Shown in pieces: positions 26,818 through 35,361 of a stretch of DNA of 64,000 bases. The notes under the pieces are model-generated. The model saw only the letters and a program-made list of their open reading frames with translations, was not told the DNA's origin and made no database searches. The DNA comes from an uncultured Bacteroidales bacterium (GTDB lineage: Bacteria; Bacteroidota; Bacteroidia; Bacteroidales; Bacteroidaceae). How positions within the stretch are numbered: position 1 is the stretch's first letter; every line of letters starts with the position of its first letter. The stretch covers positions 62,001 to 126,000 of the forward strand of contig CACYYM010000010.1 of assembly GCA_902778625.1 (NCBI GenBank), read 5' to 3'. The position numbers and the translations under genes were made by a program.

Positions 26818-29436
26818 TTAACTTTGTTGCCTCTTCCGGCGTATGCTAATGACTATCAGCGTGATAAGAATCAGGGCGAGCAGAGCAAGGGCTCCGTACG
26901 CGATGGCTTCTGTGGCGTGCACCGTCTGCGGGTCAAAAATCATGACAACCTCATGCTCTCCTGCAGGCACCTTGATGGCGCGAAGCACATAGTTGGCGCG
27001 GGCAATCTCCGTCGGCTGTCCGTCGATGGTGCATGTCCAGCCGGGATAGTAGATTTCGCTGAAGACGACGACTCCGCCCTGCTTGCTCTTCACCTTATAC
27101 GACAGGCGGTTGGCCTCGTAACTGGTCAGTTCGACCCTCCATGCCTCAAGGTCCTCGCCCTCGAAAGTAGAGTCAGCTGGGGCCTTTACCTCGTTTCCAA
27201 GAATCGACTCGAACTGCTTATCCACCACAGCCACCGTTCTGAGGTCGGCATCGTGAAGTGCCGCAATCTCGGCATCGGCATCGGGCACGTACTCGATCTG
27301 CTCGACAAACCAGCCGTTGCCCTGTGCCCAAGGATTCTGTACAGGCATCTTACTGCCATCCTTCAAGCCGAGGATGACGTACTTCGTGTTCAGCATGTTG
27401 AGCACGTGGAAGAGGCTATCGCCGTTGCAGGCATCGAGATGTCCGCCGGTTTCAACGACAGCAGCGTTAAGTCTGCCCATCTCGTCCTGCAAGTGCTCCT
27501 CGATGAGTTCCTGATAGCGACGCAGTTTGGCAGGATGATAGCCACCGATGCTCTTGTGATAGAACGAGGTGGTGTTGTCGTTGAAGGTGCTGACACTGAG
27601 GTTCAGGACGCGGTAATAGGTGTCGGTATCCTGCAGAATCATCTTGTCGGCCTCTGTCTCGGGGAACGCCTGAGCGTTTGTCTGCGGACGAGAGAACATG
27701 CCGTCGTTGAGGTAGCGCTTGTTCACGCCCCACATATCGACGAGGCAGAGCAGGATGATGCCTGCAATCATCGGAGTCGCCTTCAGTTTCTGGAAGCGAT
27801 ATGCAAGCAGCAGGACGGTGCCGATTGCCACAACGATGAAGCTGCGGAGGGCATCCGAAGTGAACATCGCCCTGCGCATCTCGCTCATGTTCGCCATGAT
27901 TTGTCCAGCCATCTCCTGTGGAATGTAACCTGCCGAAACATATTGCTGCATGTACATCTGGTCGGAGGAAGAGATGTAATTGCCAAAGAAGACGTCAGGC
28001 ATAAGCCAGAACAGCAGGGCCACACCGCCGGTGAGAGCAAAGCTTATAGTAATATAATGTACGCGCGAGATGTGGTCCTCTTTGCCGCGCAGGCAGTCAG
28101 GGTTGGTCACAACCTCTTTCAAGGCGAGCATCGCAAGCAAGGGTATCGTGAATTCTGCAATGACGAGGATGCTGGCGACGGTGCGGAACTTGTCGTACAT
28201 CGGCACGTAATCGAGGAAGAAATCCGTGAAGCCCATGAAGTTTTTGCCCCACGACAATAGGATACTCAGCACGGTTGCTGCGATGAGACACCATTTCATC
28301 GGACCCTTCACGACGAAGAAGCCAAGCCAGAAGAGCATGAGAACGAAGGCTCCGACATACACCGGTCCGCTCGTTCCGGGCTGCTCGCCCCAGTATTGTG
28401 TAAAGGCACGATAGACGGGAACGAAGTCCTGCCTGGCATGCTTCATAGCGGTTTCGTTGTCGGCAAGCACTTGACTTGCACCGCCTTTGGTGTTGGGCAC
28501 AAGCAAGGTCCACGTTTCGCCTTTGCCATAAGACCACATCGTGATGTAGCTTCTCTCAAGGCCGCTTGTCGTTTGGTCTGCAGGGTCTTTGGTCTTTTGC
28601 GTCAGCTCGCTCTTGCCTCTCATGCTTTCCTTGCTGTATTCCCAAGTGTGATAGAGGTTGCTCAGGTTGATGCAAACGCCGAGCACGCCGCCGATGGCGA
28701 AGCACAAGGTTGCCTTCAGCCACTTGGCAAAAGTTCCCTGTCGGATGGCGTCGATAAGGAAAGCGAGCGACATCAAACCGATGACGAACAAGAAGTAGTA
28801 GCTCATCTGGACATGATTGCTGAGGACCTGCATCGCCGTGAAGAAGCCCGTCACCACGATGCCCAGCAGGTATTTGCCTCTGTAGCACAGCACCATGCCT
28901 CCGATGGTTGGCGGGATGAAGCTGAGCGTCAGTAGCTTCCAGATGTGTCCGGCTTGGATGATGATGAAGTAGTAACTGCTAAACGCCCAAAGGACTGCGC
29001 CGAGTGCAGCCATCCAGACGCGGAAGTCGAACGCCCTAAGCATGATGTAGAAGCCGAGCAGCATCATGAAAACGTAGGCTGCGTAAGCCGAGAGACCTGG
29101 CAAACCGAGCTGATAGACGCGCTCCAGCGAGCTGAGTGTCTCGGTGCTGCGGTAGCTGGGACTCATCTGATAAGTGGGCATTCCGCAGAAGAGCGTGTTG
29201 GTCCAACGCGTACGCTCACCATTATGAGTCGCTCTGTACTGCTCCATCTCCACACCACTACCGACGCCTCCCGTGTGGTCGTGTCCTGTCAGGACCAACC
29301 CATCACGGATGGGCACGAAGAAATACATGACGCTGATGGCCACGAAGAATGCGATGGCCAGCACATCAGAGACCCACCCCCAGCCCTCCCTTACAGGGAG
29401 GGAGCGGTTTCCACTAAACAATTTGTTTTCGCTCAT
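26818..29436 (-). CDS. YfhO-family multi-pass membrane protein
   Basis: 872 residues with about a dozen transmembrane helices in two blocks (roughly 20-420 and 460-580, plus one at the C-terminus, about 840-865) and a large extracytoplasmic domain at about 590-830. Features such as GHDHTGG, SLSFLIDAIR-like segments and the C-terminal YPGWTCTIDGQPTEI are typical of YfhO proteins, which resemble GT-C glycosyltransferases and act in glycosylation of lipoteichoic acid or other glycans in other phyla. Residues about 9-22 (GNRSLPVREGWGWVSD) are encoded by a copy of the CCCC/GGGG repeat, so the N-terminus may be extended by the insertion. Confidence 0.85.
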   Translation of the reverse strand: MSENKLFSGNRSLPVREGWGWVSDVLAIAFFVAISVMYFFVPIRDGLVLTGHDHTGGVGSGVEMEQYRATHNGERTRWTNTLFCGMPTYQMSPSYRSTETLSSLERVYQLGLPGLSAYAAYVFMMLLGFYIMLRAFDFRVWMAALGAVLWAFSSYYFIIIQAGHIWKLLTLSFIPPTIGGMVLCYRGKYLLGIVVTGFFTAMQVLSNHVQMSYYFLFVIGLMSLAFLIDAIRQGTFAKWLKATLCFAIGGVLGVCINLSNLYHTWEYSKESMRGKSELTQKTKDPADQTTSGLERSYITMWSYGKGETWTLLVPNTKGGASQVLADNETAMKHARQDFVPVYRAFTQYWGEQPGTSGPVYVGAFVLMLFWLGFFVVKGPMKWCLIAATVLSILLSWGKNFMGFTDFFLDYVPMYDKFRTVASILVIAEFTIPLLAMLALKEVVTNPDCLRGKEDHISRVHYITISFALTGGVALLFWLMPDVFFGNYISSSDQMYMQQYVSAGYIPQEMAGQIMANMSEMRRAMFTSDALRSFIVVAIGTVLLLAYRFQKLKATPMIAGIILLCLVDMWGVNKRYLNDGMFSRPQTNAQAFPETEADKMILQDTDTYYRVLNLSVSTFNDNTTSFYHKSIGGYHPAKLRRYQELIEEHLQDEMGRLNAAVVETGGHLDACNGDSLFHVLNMLNTKYVILGLKDGSKMPVQNPWAQGNGWFVEQIEYVPDADAEIAALHDADLRTVAVVDKQFESILGNEVKAPADSTFEGEDLEAWRVELTSYEANRLSYKVKSKQGGVVVFSEIYYPGWTCTIDGQPTEIARANYVLRAIKVPAGEHEVVMIFDPQTVHATEAIAYGALALLALILITLIVISIRRKRQQS
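29371..29410. repeat. CCCC/GGGG repeat inside the 5' end of the yfhO-like gene
   Basis: CCCACCCCCAGCCCTCCCTT followed by ACAGGGAGGGAGCGG matches, inverted, the element at 29521-29559. It lies in frame in codons about 9-22 of the YfhO-like protein and contributes the peptide SLPVREGWGWV. Confidence 0.75.
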
Positions 29437-29462
29437 CTTATATAATTACTTTTTATCTCAGA

Positions 29463-29499
29463 AAAAAAATAAGTGAGGAGTGCTCGCACTTCTCACTTT
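29463..29499 (-). terminator. Intrinsic terminator of rpsO
   Basis: AAGTGAGGAGTGC (29471-29483) pairs with GCACTTCTCACTT (29486-29498) with one wobble; on the minus strand a run of eight T follows. Lies downstream of rpsO and upstream of the yfhO-like gene. Confidence 0.8.
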
Positions 29500-29520
29500 G
29501 TCCAGTCTTAACTGAAAGGT

Positions 29521-29559
29521 TACCTCTCCCTCCCTGCAGGGAGGGCTGGGGTGGGTCTG
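29521..29559. repeat. CCCC/GGGG repeat between rpsO and its terminator
   Basis: CCTCCCTGCAGGGAGGGCTG with CCTCCCTGCAGGGAGG as a perfect palindrome. Forms an inverted pair with 29371-29410 and lies 6 bp past the rpsO stop. Confidence 0.75.
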
Positions 29560-29564
29560 CTTAT

Positions 29565-29795
29565 TTACGCAGGCCGAGAGCTTTGACGATAATTGAGCAG
29601 GGCGCGACGCTTACCAACCAGACCGGTGAGGGCACGTTCGGTGCTGTGGTCCTTGCGGTTTTGCTTCATGTGCTCGGTAAGATGGCTAATGCGGTGAGTG
29701 AACAGAGCGATTTGGCTCTCGGCACTACCTGTGTCAGTTTTGCCCTGACCGAACTTCTCAAAGATCTCTTCTTTCTTAGCTGAATCTAAGTACAT
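29565..29795 (-). CDS. rpsO: 30S ribosomal protein S15 with a broken C-terminus
   Basis: From ATG 29795 the first 69 residues are normal S15 (MYLDSAKKEEIFEKFG, DTGSAESQIALFTHRISHLT, NRKDHSTERAL, GKRRALLNY). The end should read about 20 more residues of the type LKRRDINRYRAIVKELGLRK. Instead the frame gives RQSSRPA and stops at 76 residues. The missing end, IVKALGLRK and a stop, is present in the +1 frame at the same place, so about 35 nt have been lost. S15 binds 16S rRNA and is important for growth, so an assembly error is a serious possibility. A perfect promoter lies upstream. Confidence 0.88.
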   Translation of the reverse strand: MYLDSAKKEEIFEKFGQGKTDTGSAESQIALFTHRISHLTEHMKQNRKDHSTERALTGLVGKRRALLNYRQSSRPA

Positions 29796-29869
29796 AATGT
29801 TTTGTGTTATGTGTTGAACTTGTTTGTCGAACAGCACCTCTCGTCGGCACTGTTTCGCAAATGCGGGTG

Positions 29870-29901
29870 CAAAGGTACGAATAAATGAGAGTATAACCAA
29901 A
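29870..29901 (-). promoter_or_regulatory. Promoter of rpsO
   Basis: Minus strand TTTG (29898-29901), 20 bp, TACCTTTG (29870-29877): exact consensus, 75 bp before the start codon. The leader of about 70 nt could hold an S15 autoregulatory fold, but none is obvious. Confidence 0.85.
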
Positions 29902-29995
29902 CAAAACGCAGTTTTTTTTTGTTTGGCCGGATGAAAGTTCCTTCGAGACTTGCTCTCAAAGGTTAGAAACAAAGTGAAAAACCTCTTTTCCTGCT

Positions 29996-30562
29996 TTACG
30001 AACCCAAAGGAATCCACGTCGGGAAATGGAACACGCGCTTTTCCGGGCTGAAATCCAATATGTTGCGTTCGAGGTTTTTGCTGGTGTCCATATCGAAGAC
30101 GATGCCGTTTATCTTGCGGAAGATGTTCGAGATACGCTCCGACGAAATGTTGAGAAGAACTTGTACGTTGTATTCTTTCCAGCCATCGCGAACCAACATG
30201 CAAACAAAAAGGTCGCGTCCCGACAATAGGCCCTTTCCGCTGGCGAGCATGGAAAAGATGAAGTCGTGATGCTCCACCTCGCTCATTCGGATATACGCTT
30301 CCCAATCTTTCTGATTAGGCCTGCCCTTGCCGGTTGCCAGAAAAGCCTGCATCTTGTCACGTGCCACACTACCTCTCTCCATAATGCCATCGAGGTCGGC
30401 CATCAAAGGCGACGTAAATGCTTTGACCTTCGTTAGGTTATGAATTTCTTCGCTCAGCTTTTCTATTTCTTTCTTCAGTGTTTTTATCTCCTTCTCATGG
30501 GCATCCTGCAAGCTTTTCAGTAAGTTTACGAAATCGTTCTTCTTTCCTATCTGTTTTGTCAT
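29996..30562 (-). CDS. Hypothetical cytoplasmic protein with coiled coil and possible C-terminal HTH
   Basis: 188 residues from ATG 30562. An upstream in-frame ATG at 30601 is rejected because it precedes the predicted transcription start. Residues about 10-45 form a Lys/Glu-rich coiled coil (HEKEIKTLKKEIEKLSEEIH). Residues about 110-165 (GRDLFVCMLVRDGWKEYNVQ, then VLLNISSERISNIFRKING) resemble the helix-turn-helix at the end of some Bacteroidetes regulators. No signal peptide or membrane segment. A regulator is plausible, not established. Confidence 0.6.
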   Translation of the reverse strand: MTKQIGKKNDFVNLLKSLQDAHEKEIKTLKKEIEKLSEEIHNLTKVKAFTSPLMADLDGIMERGSVARDKMQAFLATGKGRPNQKDWEAYIRMSEVEHHDFIFSMLASGKGLLSGRDLFVCMLVRDGWKEYNVQVLLNISSERISNIFRKINGIVFDMDTSKNLERNILDFSPEKRVFHFPTWIPLGS

Positions 30563-30590
30563 ATTTGCTGAACTAGTATAGATTTCGCCG

Positions 30591-30622
30591 CAAAGATACA
30601 TTTATTAGCTCAACTTTCCAAA
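30591..30622 (-). promoter_or_regulatory. Promoter of the coiled-coil/HTH-like gene
   Basis: Minus strand TTTG (30619-30622), 20 bp, TATCTTTG (30591-30598): exact consensus. It fixes the gene start at 30562. Confidence 0.82.
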
Positions 30623-30773
30623 AAAAACGCGCAATACTTCTTAGGGGAAAAGCTATCTAAGCCCCTTCCTACTTAGGGTTTTTGCAAAGCAGGAAGGTCA
30701 AACGGGACTATTTGACGAGGGAAATCAGCCGCCCAAAAACGCGAAAATGCTCAGCACAAAAAGGTGTGTTTCT

Positions 30774-30902
30774 CAACGTGGCACGCGGCGTTCATTATAG
30801 ATACATGTATGTATAATTAAATGTACATGTATGTATAATCGTAGATACATGTATGTATAATGAACTTGACACGCTAAGTTTTGTAACTCAGCACGTCGAG
30901 AC
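30774..30902. repeat. 22-bp palindromic array R6, six units with the 76-bp AT-rich centre
   Basis: Cores at 30781 (GCACG), 30803, 30825, 30847 (ACATG), 30869 (ACACG) and 30891 (GCACG), all exactly 22 bp apart. The AT-rich block runs from GTTCATTATA (30790) to TATAATGAAC (ends 30865), 76 bp. It shows most clearly that the GC-type and AT-type units belong to one phased array. Lies about 95 bp past the folK stop. The rest of 30623-30998 shows nothing recognisable. Confidence 0.9.
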
Positions 30903-30998
30903 GGATGATTCGAAACGTTGAAGGGATTAACGCGCCGTTTTGAAGCGATAGAAACGGCGTGAAGATAGGACTTGCAAGAAGTGTTGGAGTGGCTGAAG

Positions 30999-31532
30999 CT
31001 ATATGGTGGGAAGGATTTCGCGCAACGGTATCATCACAAAGTCGCGCTCCAGCATGTGAGGGTGCGGAATGGTGAGGCGAGGAGTGGAAAGCGTCAAGTC
31101 GCCGTACAAAAGCAGGTCGATGTCGATAGGCCGGTCGTGATAATTGCCATTCCTCGACTTCGATTTGCGTCCCAACTCGCGCTCGATTTGCTGAGTTCGC
31201 CTGAGGCATTCCATGGGAGAAAGCGTGGTCTGCACCTTTACGGCAGCGTTCAGGAAGCGGTTCTCGCTTTCGAAGCCCCAAGGCTCGGTCTCGATGAAAG
31301 AAGAAACACGCTGCACCGTGCCCACACGCTCATTGATAAGCGCAATGGCACGATGCAGCGTGTCTTCCCTGTCACCGAGGTTCGAACCCAAAGACAAATA
31401 GAGAGATGACTCACAGCCCCCTTCCCGCTTTCCCTTTGGAGAAGTTTTTTTTAGCGAGGGGACAGCAACATTGTGGCACTCCCCCAAAGGGGAAATGGGG
31501 AGAGGACTGTTGTGGTGCTGTTCTTTAGTCAT
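30999..31532 (-). CDS. folK: HPPK (2-amino-4-hydroxy-6-hydroxymethyldihydropteridine pyrophosphokinase)
   Basis: 177 residues as an open frame; the conserved enzyme starts at about residue 43 ([15 protein letters not shown]). HPPK pyrophosphorylates the pterin in folate synthesis. Motifs: [37 protein letters not shown] (with the two catalytic Asp residues in [10 protein letters not shown]), and [16 protein letters not shown]. The first 42 residues come from an inverted pair of CCCC/GGGG repeats between queA and folK, so the real start is uncertain: ATG 31532 overlaps queA by 8 bp, and no ATG sits near the usual start. Last gene of the leftward cluster. Confidence 0.85.
   Translation of the reverse strand: MTKEQHHNSPLPISPLGECHNVAVPSLKKTSPKGKREGGCESSLYLSLGSNLGDREDTLHRAIALINERVGTVQRVSSFIETEPWGFESENRFLNAAVKVQTTLSPMECLRRTQQIERELGRKSKSRNGNYHDRPIDIDLLLYGDLTLSTPRLTIPHPHMLERDFVMIPLREILPTI
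31414..31510. repeat. Inverted pair of CCCC/GGGG repeats in the folK 5' region
   Basis: One copy (31414-31448, AGCCCCCTTCCCGCTTTCCC then TTTGGAGAAG) and an inverted copy (31475-31510, GGCACTCCCCCAAAGGGGAA then ATGGGGAG). Together they could form a large cruciform or RNA hairpin between queA and folK. Confidence 0.7.
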
Positions 31533-32607
31533 TGAGTATCAGCATCGCATCGCCGTAAGGACCGAAGCGATAACGCTTCAACGGGTCGTTTTCGTTGTAG
31601 CGAAGTGCTTCCTTATATGCTTTCATGACGAGGTCGTAGCCGCCGAAAGCCGCTGTCAGCATGAGGAGCGTGCTGTAAGGCAAATAGAAGTTCGCTATCA
31701 TGGCATCTGCCAAGTGGAAGTCGTAAGGCGGGAAAATGAAGCGGTTCGTCCAGCCGTGGAACTCCTTGAGCAAGCCGTCGGTGGATACTGCGGTCTCGAG
31801 TACGCGCTGCACCGTAGTGCCGACTGCCACTATCTTGTGTCCCTCTTCGTGTGCCTTATTGATGATGTCGCAGGCTTTCTGGTCGGCGTGCATCTCTTCG
31901 CTGTCCATCTTGTGCTTCGTCAAGTCCTCGACATCTATCTCGCGGAAGTTGCTGAGTCCGCAATGCAAGGTAACGAAGGCGAAGTCGACGCCCTTGATCT
32001 CCATCATCTTCATCAGTTGAGGCGAGAAGTGCAAGCCAGCCGTGGGAGCCGTCACAGCGCCTTCCTTCTCTGCGAATATCGTTTGGAAGTTCTCCACGTC
32101 CTCGGGCACGACGTCTCGCTTGATGATTTGCTTCGGGATGGGCGTCTCGCCGAGGGCAAAGAGAGCGCGTTTGAACTCATCATGCGTGCCGTCGAAGAGG
32201 AATCGAAGTGTACGGCCACGGCTTGTAGTGTTGTCAATCACCTCAGCCACCAGCGACTCGTCCTCGCCGAAGTAGAGCTTGTTGCCGATGCGAATCTTGC
32301 GTGCCGGATCGACCAGCACGTCCCAGAGGCGCATGTCCTTGTTCAGTTCTCGAAGCAGGAAGACCTCAATCTTGGCTCCCGTCTTCTCCTTGTTGCCGTA
32401 GAGTCGCGCAGGAAAGACTTTGGTGTCGTTGAAGACGAAGACGTCCTTCTCGTCGAAGTAGTTAAGCACATCACGAAACGAGTCGTGATGCTCGATGACA
32501 CCCTTCTTGGCGTGAATGACCATGAGTCGGCAGTCGTCGCGGAACGGCGTCGGCTCCAGCGCGATGCGGTCCTCAGGAAGCTTGTACTTGAATTGCTGTA
32601 GTTTCAT
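31525..32607 (-). CDS. queA: S-adenosylmethionine:tRNA ribosyltransferase-isomerase
   Basis: 360 residues. QueA transfers and isomerises the ribose of SAM to make epoxyqueuosine in tRNA. Recognisable blocks: [74 protein letters not shown], and the C-terminal [18 protein letters not shown]. Full length, between truB and folK on the minus strand. Confidence 0.95.
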   Translation of the reverse strand: MKLQQFKYKLPEDRIALEPTPFRDDCRLMVIHAKKGVIEHHDSFRDVLNYFDEKDVFVFNDTKVFPARLYGNKEKTGAKIEVFLLRELNKDMRLWDVLVDPARKIRIGNKLYFGEDESLVAEVIDNTTSRGRTLRFLFDGTHDEFKRALFALGETPIPKQIIKRDVVPEDVENFQTIFAEKEGAVTAPTAGLHFSPQLMKMMEIKGVDFAFVTLHCGLSNFREIDVEDLTKHKMDSEEMHADQKACDIINKAHEEGHKIVAVGTTVQRVLETAVSTDGLLKEFHGWTNRFIFPPYDFHLADAMIANFYLPYSTLLMLTAAFGGYDLVMKAYKEALRYNENDPLKRYRFGPYGDAMLILND

Positions 32608-32640
32608 ATCAGTGAGTTTTGTCGTTGTTACGTTCTATCG

Positions 32641-33351
32641 TTATTCAGTCGGTTCGGAGATGTCCTGCTTGTCGAGCCATTCGGAAAAGCTCTCGACTTG
32701 CATGCAGTCCTCTACACGAACGTCGCCGACGCGAGTTCGACGCAGAGCGATGAGGTGGGCGCCGCTGTTCAGGGCCAGTCCTATGTCGCGAGCCAAAGCG
32801 CGGATGTACGTTCCTTTGCTGCAAACGACACGAATCGTGGCCTGCATCTTCTCGCTGTCAAAGGCTTGCAACTCTATTTCGTCGATGACCAAGACCTTTG
32901 GCTTGAGCTCCACCTCCTTGCCTTTCCTGGCGAGGTCGTAGGCTCGCTTTCCGTCTATCTTGCAGGCCGAGAAGGCTGGCGGCACTTGTTCGATGCGGCC
33001 AAGGAACTTCTGGAGTGTCTCGAGAACCAGCGCCTCGTTGATGTGTTCCGTTGGGTAAGTGTGGTCGATGGGCTTCTCAAGGTCGAAGCAAGGCGTTGTC
33101 GCACCAAACTGAAGCGTGGCGACGTATTCCTTAACGTGTGCCTGGAGCTCGTCGATACGCTTCGTCGCTTTGCCAGTACACACGACCATCACGCCAGTTG
33201 CCAACGGATCGAGCGTGCCTGCATGCCCCACCTTGAGCTTCTTCATGCCAAGACGCTGGCACAGATGGTGCCTTATCTTGCGCACGACATCGAAGCTCGT
33301 CCACCTCAATGGCTTGTCGAAACAGAGTATCTCGCCTTCTACGAAGTCCAT
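32641..33351 (-). CDS. truB: tRNA pseudouridine-55 synthase
   Basis: 236 residues. The catalytic motif GHAGTLDPLATGVMVVCTGKA (Asp in LDPLATG) lies at about residues 43-62. KPLRWTSFDVVRKIRHHLC at the N-terminus and YIRALARDIGLALNSGAHL are typical of TruB, which modifies U55 in the tRNA T-loop. It starts 4 bp after the uppP stop. Confidence 0.95.
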   Translation of the reverse strand: MDFVEGEILCFDKPLRWTSFDVVRKIRHHLCQRLGMKKLKVGHAGTLDPLATGVMVVCTGKATKRIDELQAHVKEYVATLQFGATTPCFDLEKPIDHTYPTEHINEALVLETLQKFLGRIEQVPPAFSACKIDGKRAYDLARKGKEVELKPKVLVIDEIELQAFDSEKMQATIRVVCSKGTYIRALARDIGLALNSGAHLIALRRTRVGDVRVEDCMQVESFSEWLDKQDISEPTE

Positions 33352-33355
33352 CGTT

Positions 33356-34180
33356 TTATCCTAGCAGCAGCACCAAGACGCCAGCAATGGCGCAATAGAT
33401 GCCGAAGTATATGAGCTTACATTTCTTTACGAGCGCAATCATCCACTTGCAAGCGAAGCATCCTGACACGAAGGCTGCGAGAAAACCAACCAGCAAAGAG
33501 GTCGTCGGAATGGCTGCCGCAGCTCCATGCTCTGCAAGGTACTCAGCGCTTGGAGCCACGATGTGCTTAAAGTCGATGAGCGCCTCGCCCAAGATTGGCG
33601 GGATGACCATGAGGAAAGAGAACTGCGCAAGTTTCTGCTTACTGTTGCCCAAGAGCAAACCCGTCGCGATGGTCGAGCCGCTGCGACTCAGGCCTGGAAG
33701 GACTGCAACAGCCTGTGCGATACCAATCACAAAGGCGTGAAGGGGCGAAATCTCTTCCTTCTCTTGTGGTTTGTAGAAGTGCGTGAGAGTGAGCAACGCT
33801 GCTGTGATGAGCAGACAAACGCCCACGACAAGCGTTCTTACATGCTCGTCGGCATAAAGCGCCTCGATGCTGTCCTTCATGAAGAAGCCCACGATTGCCA
33901 CCGGAACCATGCTCACGAGGATGGCAAAAGCGTAGCGAGCCTCATCGTTCCACTTGAACTTGAACAACCCTTGCACTATCCAAATGATTTCGCGCCACAG
34001 GATGACAATTGTCGCGAGCACCGTTGCAACGTGAACGACAATGTCGAAAGTCAGTCCTCCCTGCTCCGGGTCAAGTCCCAAAAGCATCTTGCCTATCTCG
34101 AGATGCCCGCTGCTGCTGACGGGGAGGTATTCCGTGAGACCTTGTATGAGGCCCAGAATGAGTGCTTGCAGTTCGCTCAT
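33356..34180 (-). CDS. uppP: Undecaprenyl-diphosphate phosphatase
   Basis: 274 residues, about eight transmembrane helices. [20 protein letters not shown] with the ExxxE-type motif and [15 protein letters not shown] with the catalytic-site Arg/Ser region identify BacA/UppP, which recycles the lipid carrier for peptidoglycan and other glycans. Start overlaps the DUF3098 stop by 4 bp. Confidence 0.95.
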   Translation of the reverse strand: MSELQALILGLIQGLTEYLPVSSSGHLEIGKMLLGLDPEQGGLTFDIVVHVATVLATIVILWREIIWIVQGLFKFKWNDEARYAFAILVSMVPVAIVGFFMKDSIEALYADEHVRTLVVGVCLLITAALLTLTHFYKPQEKEEISPLHAFVIGIAQAVAVLPGLSRSGSTIATGLLLGNSKQKLAQFSFLMVIPPILGEALIDFKHIVAPSAEYLAEHGAAAAIPTTSLLVGFLAAFVSGCFACKWMIALVKKCKLIYFGIYCAIAGVLVLLLG

Positions 34181-34404
34181 ACTTTCTCTTCTTTACGCGT
34201 TTTGGGCTTGTACATAATGGCGAACATGATGAAGACGAAGCCGAAGAGGCTTACCAGGGGAGCCAGTTTGATGCGACGCGCACTGAAGATATCAGCATTG
34301 AAGAAGCCTTCGGCACTTCCTTCGCCAGACATCAGCACCAGACCAAGAATGACGATTGCCATGCCGATGGCAAGCAGGATGTAATTCTTTTTACTAAAAG
34401 CCAT
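34177..34404 (-). CDS. DUF3098 small membrane protein
   Basis: 75 residues with two hydrophobic helices (about 8-24 and 46-66) around a short hydrophilic loop ([20 protein letters not shown]). The [20 protein letters not shown] beginning is characteristic of DUF3098, which in Bacteroidetes sits between ftsX and uppP. Its function is unknown; linkage to FtsX and lipid-carrier recycling suggests envelope or division roles. Confidence 0.85.
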   Translation of the reverse strand: MAFSKKNYILLAIGMAIVILGLVLMSGEGSAEGFFNADIFSARRIKLAPLVSLFGFVFIMFAIMYKPKTRKEEKV

Positions 34405-34405
34405 A

Positions 34406-34447
34406 TTATTTACTATTTGTAGATTTACGATTTGCTATTTGCCATTT
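34406..34447. repeat. GTAAAT-type short tandem repeat before a start codon
   Basis: On the minus strand, GGCAAATAGCAAATCGTAAA then TCTACAAATAGTAAATAAT leads directly into ATG 34404. Belongs with the tracts at 3611 and 5704. Confidence 0.5.
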
Positions 34448-34484
34448 AAGTTCTCCACATAGAGAGGGAGCTAGAGAGGGTCTC

Positions 34485-35360
34485 CTAATAGAGTTCCGAA
34501 CCACGCATCTTCAAGCAATGCGTTACGGAGAAGTAGGTGCAGACGGTCGTCAGCACAAGTCCTATGACGAGCACTGAGACAGCCGTAATGAGCATATTTT
34601 GCTGAGTCACATAGTTTAGTATGCTGCTGTCGTACGTTGCAGACCAATATACGCCTCCGATGATGACCGCGTCGGCAATGAGGGCAGAGACGACGCCAAG
34701 CCAGAAGCCCTTGACGAGGAACGGCCGACGTATGAAGCTCCACTTCGCGCCCACAAGCTTCATGGTGTGCAACACGAAGCGATGGTGGAAGACACTCAAC
34801 CGGACGGTGTTGTTGATGAGGCTCAGGGAGATGACGACCAGCAGGAGAGCGATGGCGAGCATAAAGAGAGAGGCTCGGTGGAGGTTGAAGTTGAGGCTCT
34901 CCACCAGGTCTTTCTGGTAAACCACATCTGCTATAAGCTTCGAACTCTTCAGCTCGCCGGCAATCCACTCTAAGCTGTCGTTGCACGAGTACTCAGGTTT
35001 CATCTTTATCTCCATCGAGATGGAGAAGGGGTTGGCGCCAAGAAACTCGGTCGGGTCGATGCCCATGCTCTCAATCTGCTCTTGCAGAGCCTGCTCGCGA
35101 CTGATGTATTCGATGCTGCTGACGTAATGCTTCGTCTTCAACGAGTCGAGCAGACGGACTGCTTCCTGTGTCTGCACGTCGTCATCGAGCACAGCCGTTA
35201 CGGTCAGGTTCTCTTTGACACTGTCCGCTACAACTCTGGCAGTGAGCGAGAAGAGGATGACAAGTCCCAAGAGGATAAGCAGCAGAGTCGTGCTGATGGC
35301 ACTGGTGAGGGCCTGCATTGCCCACCCTATCTTGCTTTTCTTTCTTTTCTTATGAGCCAT
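34485..35360 (-). CDS. ftsX: Cell division ABC transporter permease FtsX
   Basis: 291 residues. A short cytoplasmic basic N-terminus, TM1 (about 20-42), an extracytoplasmic domain (about 43-165), then three further helices (about 168-190, 220-240, 258-280). LVGAKWSFIRRPFLVKGFWL is the FtsX coupling region. With FtsE (not in this window) it controls cell-wall hydrolases at the division site. Starts 1 bp after the miaB stop. Confidence 0.92.
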   Translation of the reverse strand: MAHKKRKKSKIGWAMQALTSAISTTLLLILLGLVILFSLTARVVADSVKENLTVTAVLDDDVQTQEAVRLLDSLKTKHYVSSIEYISREQALQEQIESMGIDPTEFLGANPFSISMEIKMKPEYSCNDSLEWIAGELKSSKLIADVVYQKDLVESLNFNLHRASLFMLAIALLLVVISLSLINNTVRLSVFHHRFVLHTMKLVGAKWSFIRRPFLVKGFWLGVVSALIADAVIIGGVYWSATYDSSILNYVTQQNMLITAVSVLVIGLVLTTVCTYFSVTHCLKMRGSELY

Positions 35361-35361
35361 T

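Noticed and set aside
30070..30140. Antisense frames over the coiled-coil/HTH-like gene
   Set aside because: No independent promoter; the sense gene has a perfect one.
31368..31392. tRNA-like GGTTCGAACCC word
   Set aside because: It lies within the folK coding sequence and no cloverleaf can be built around it.
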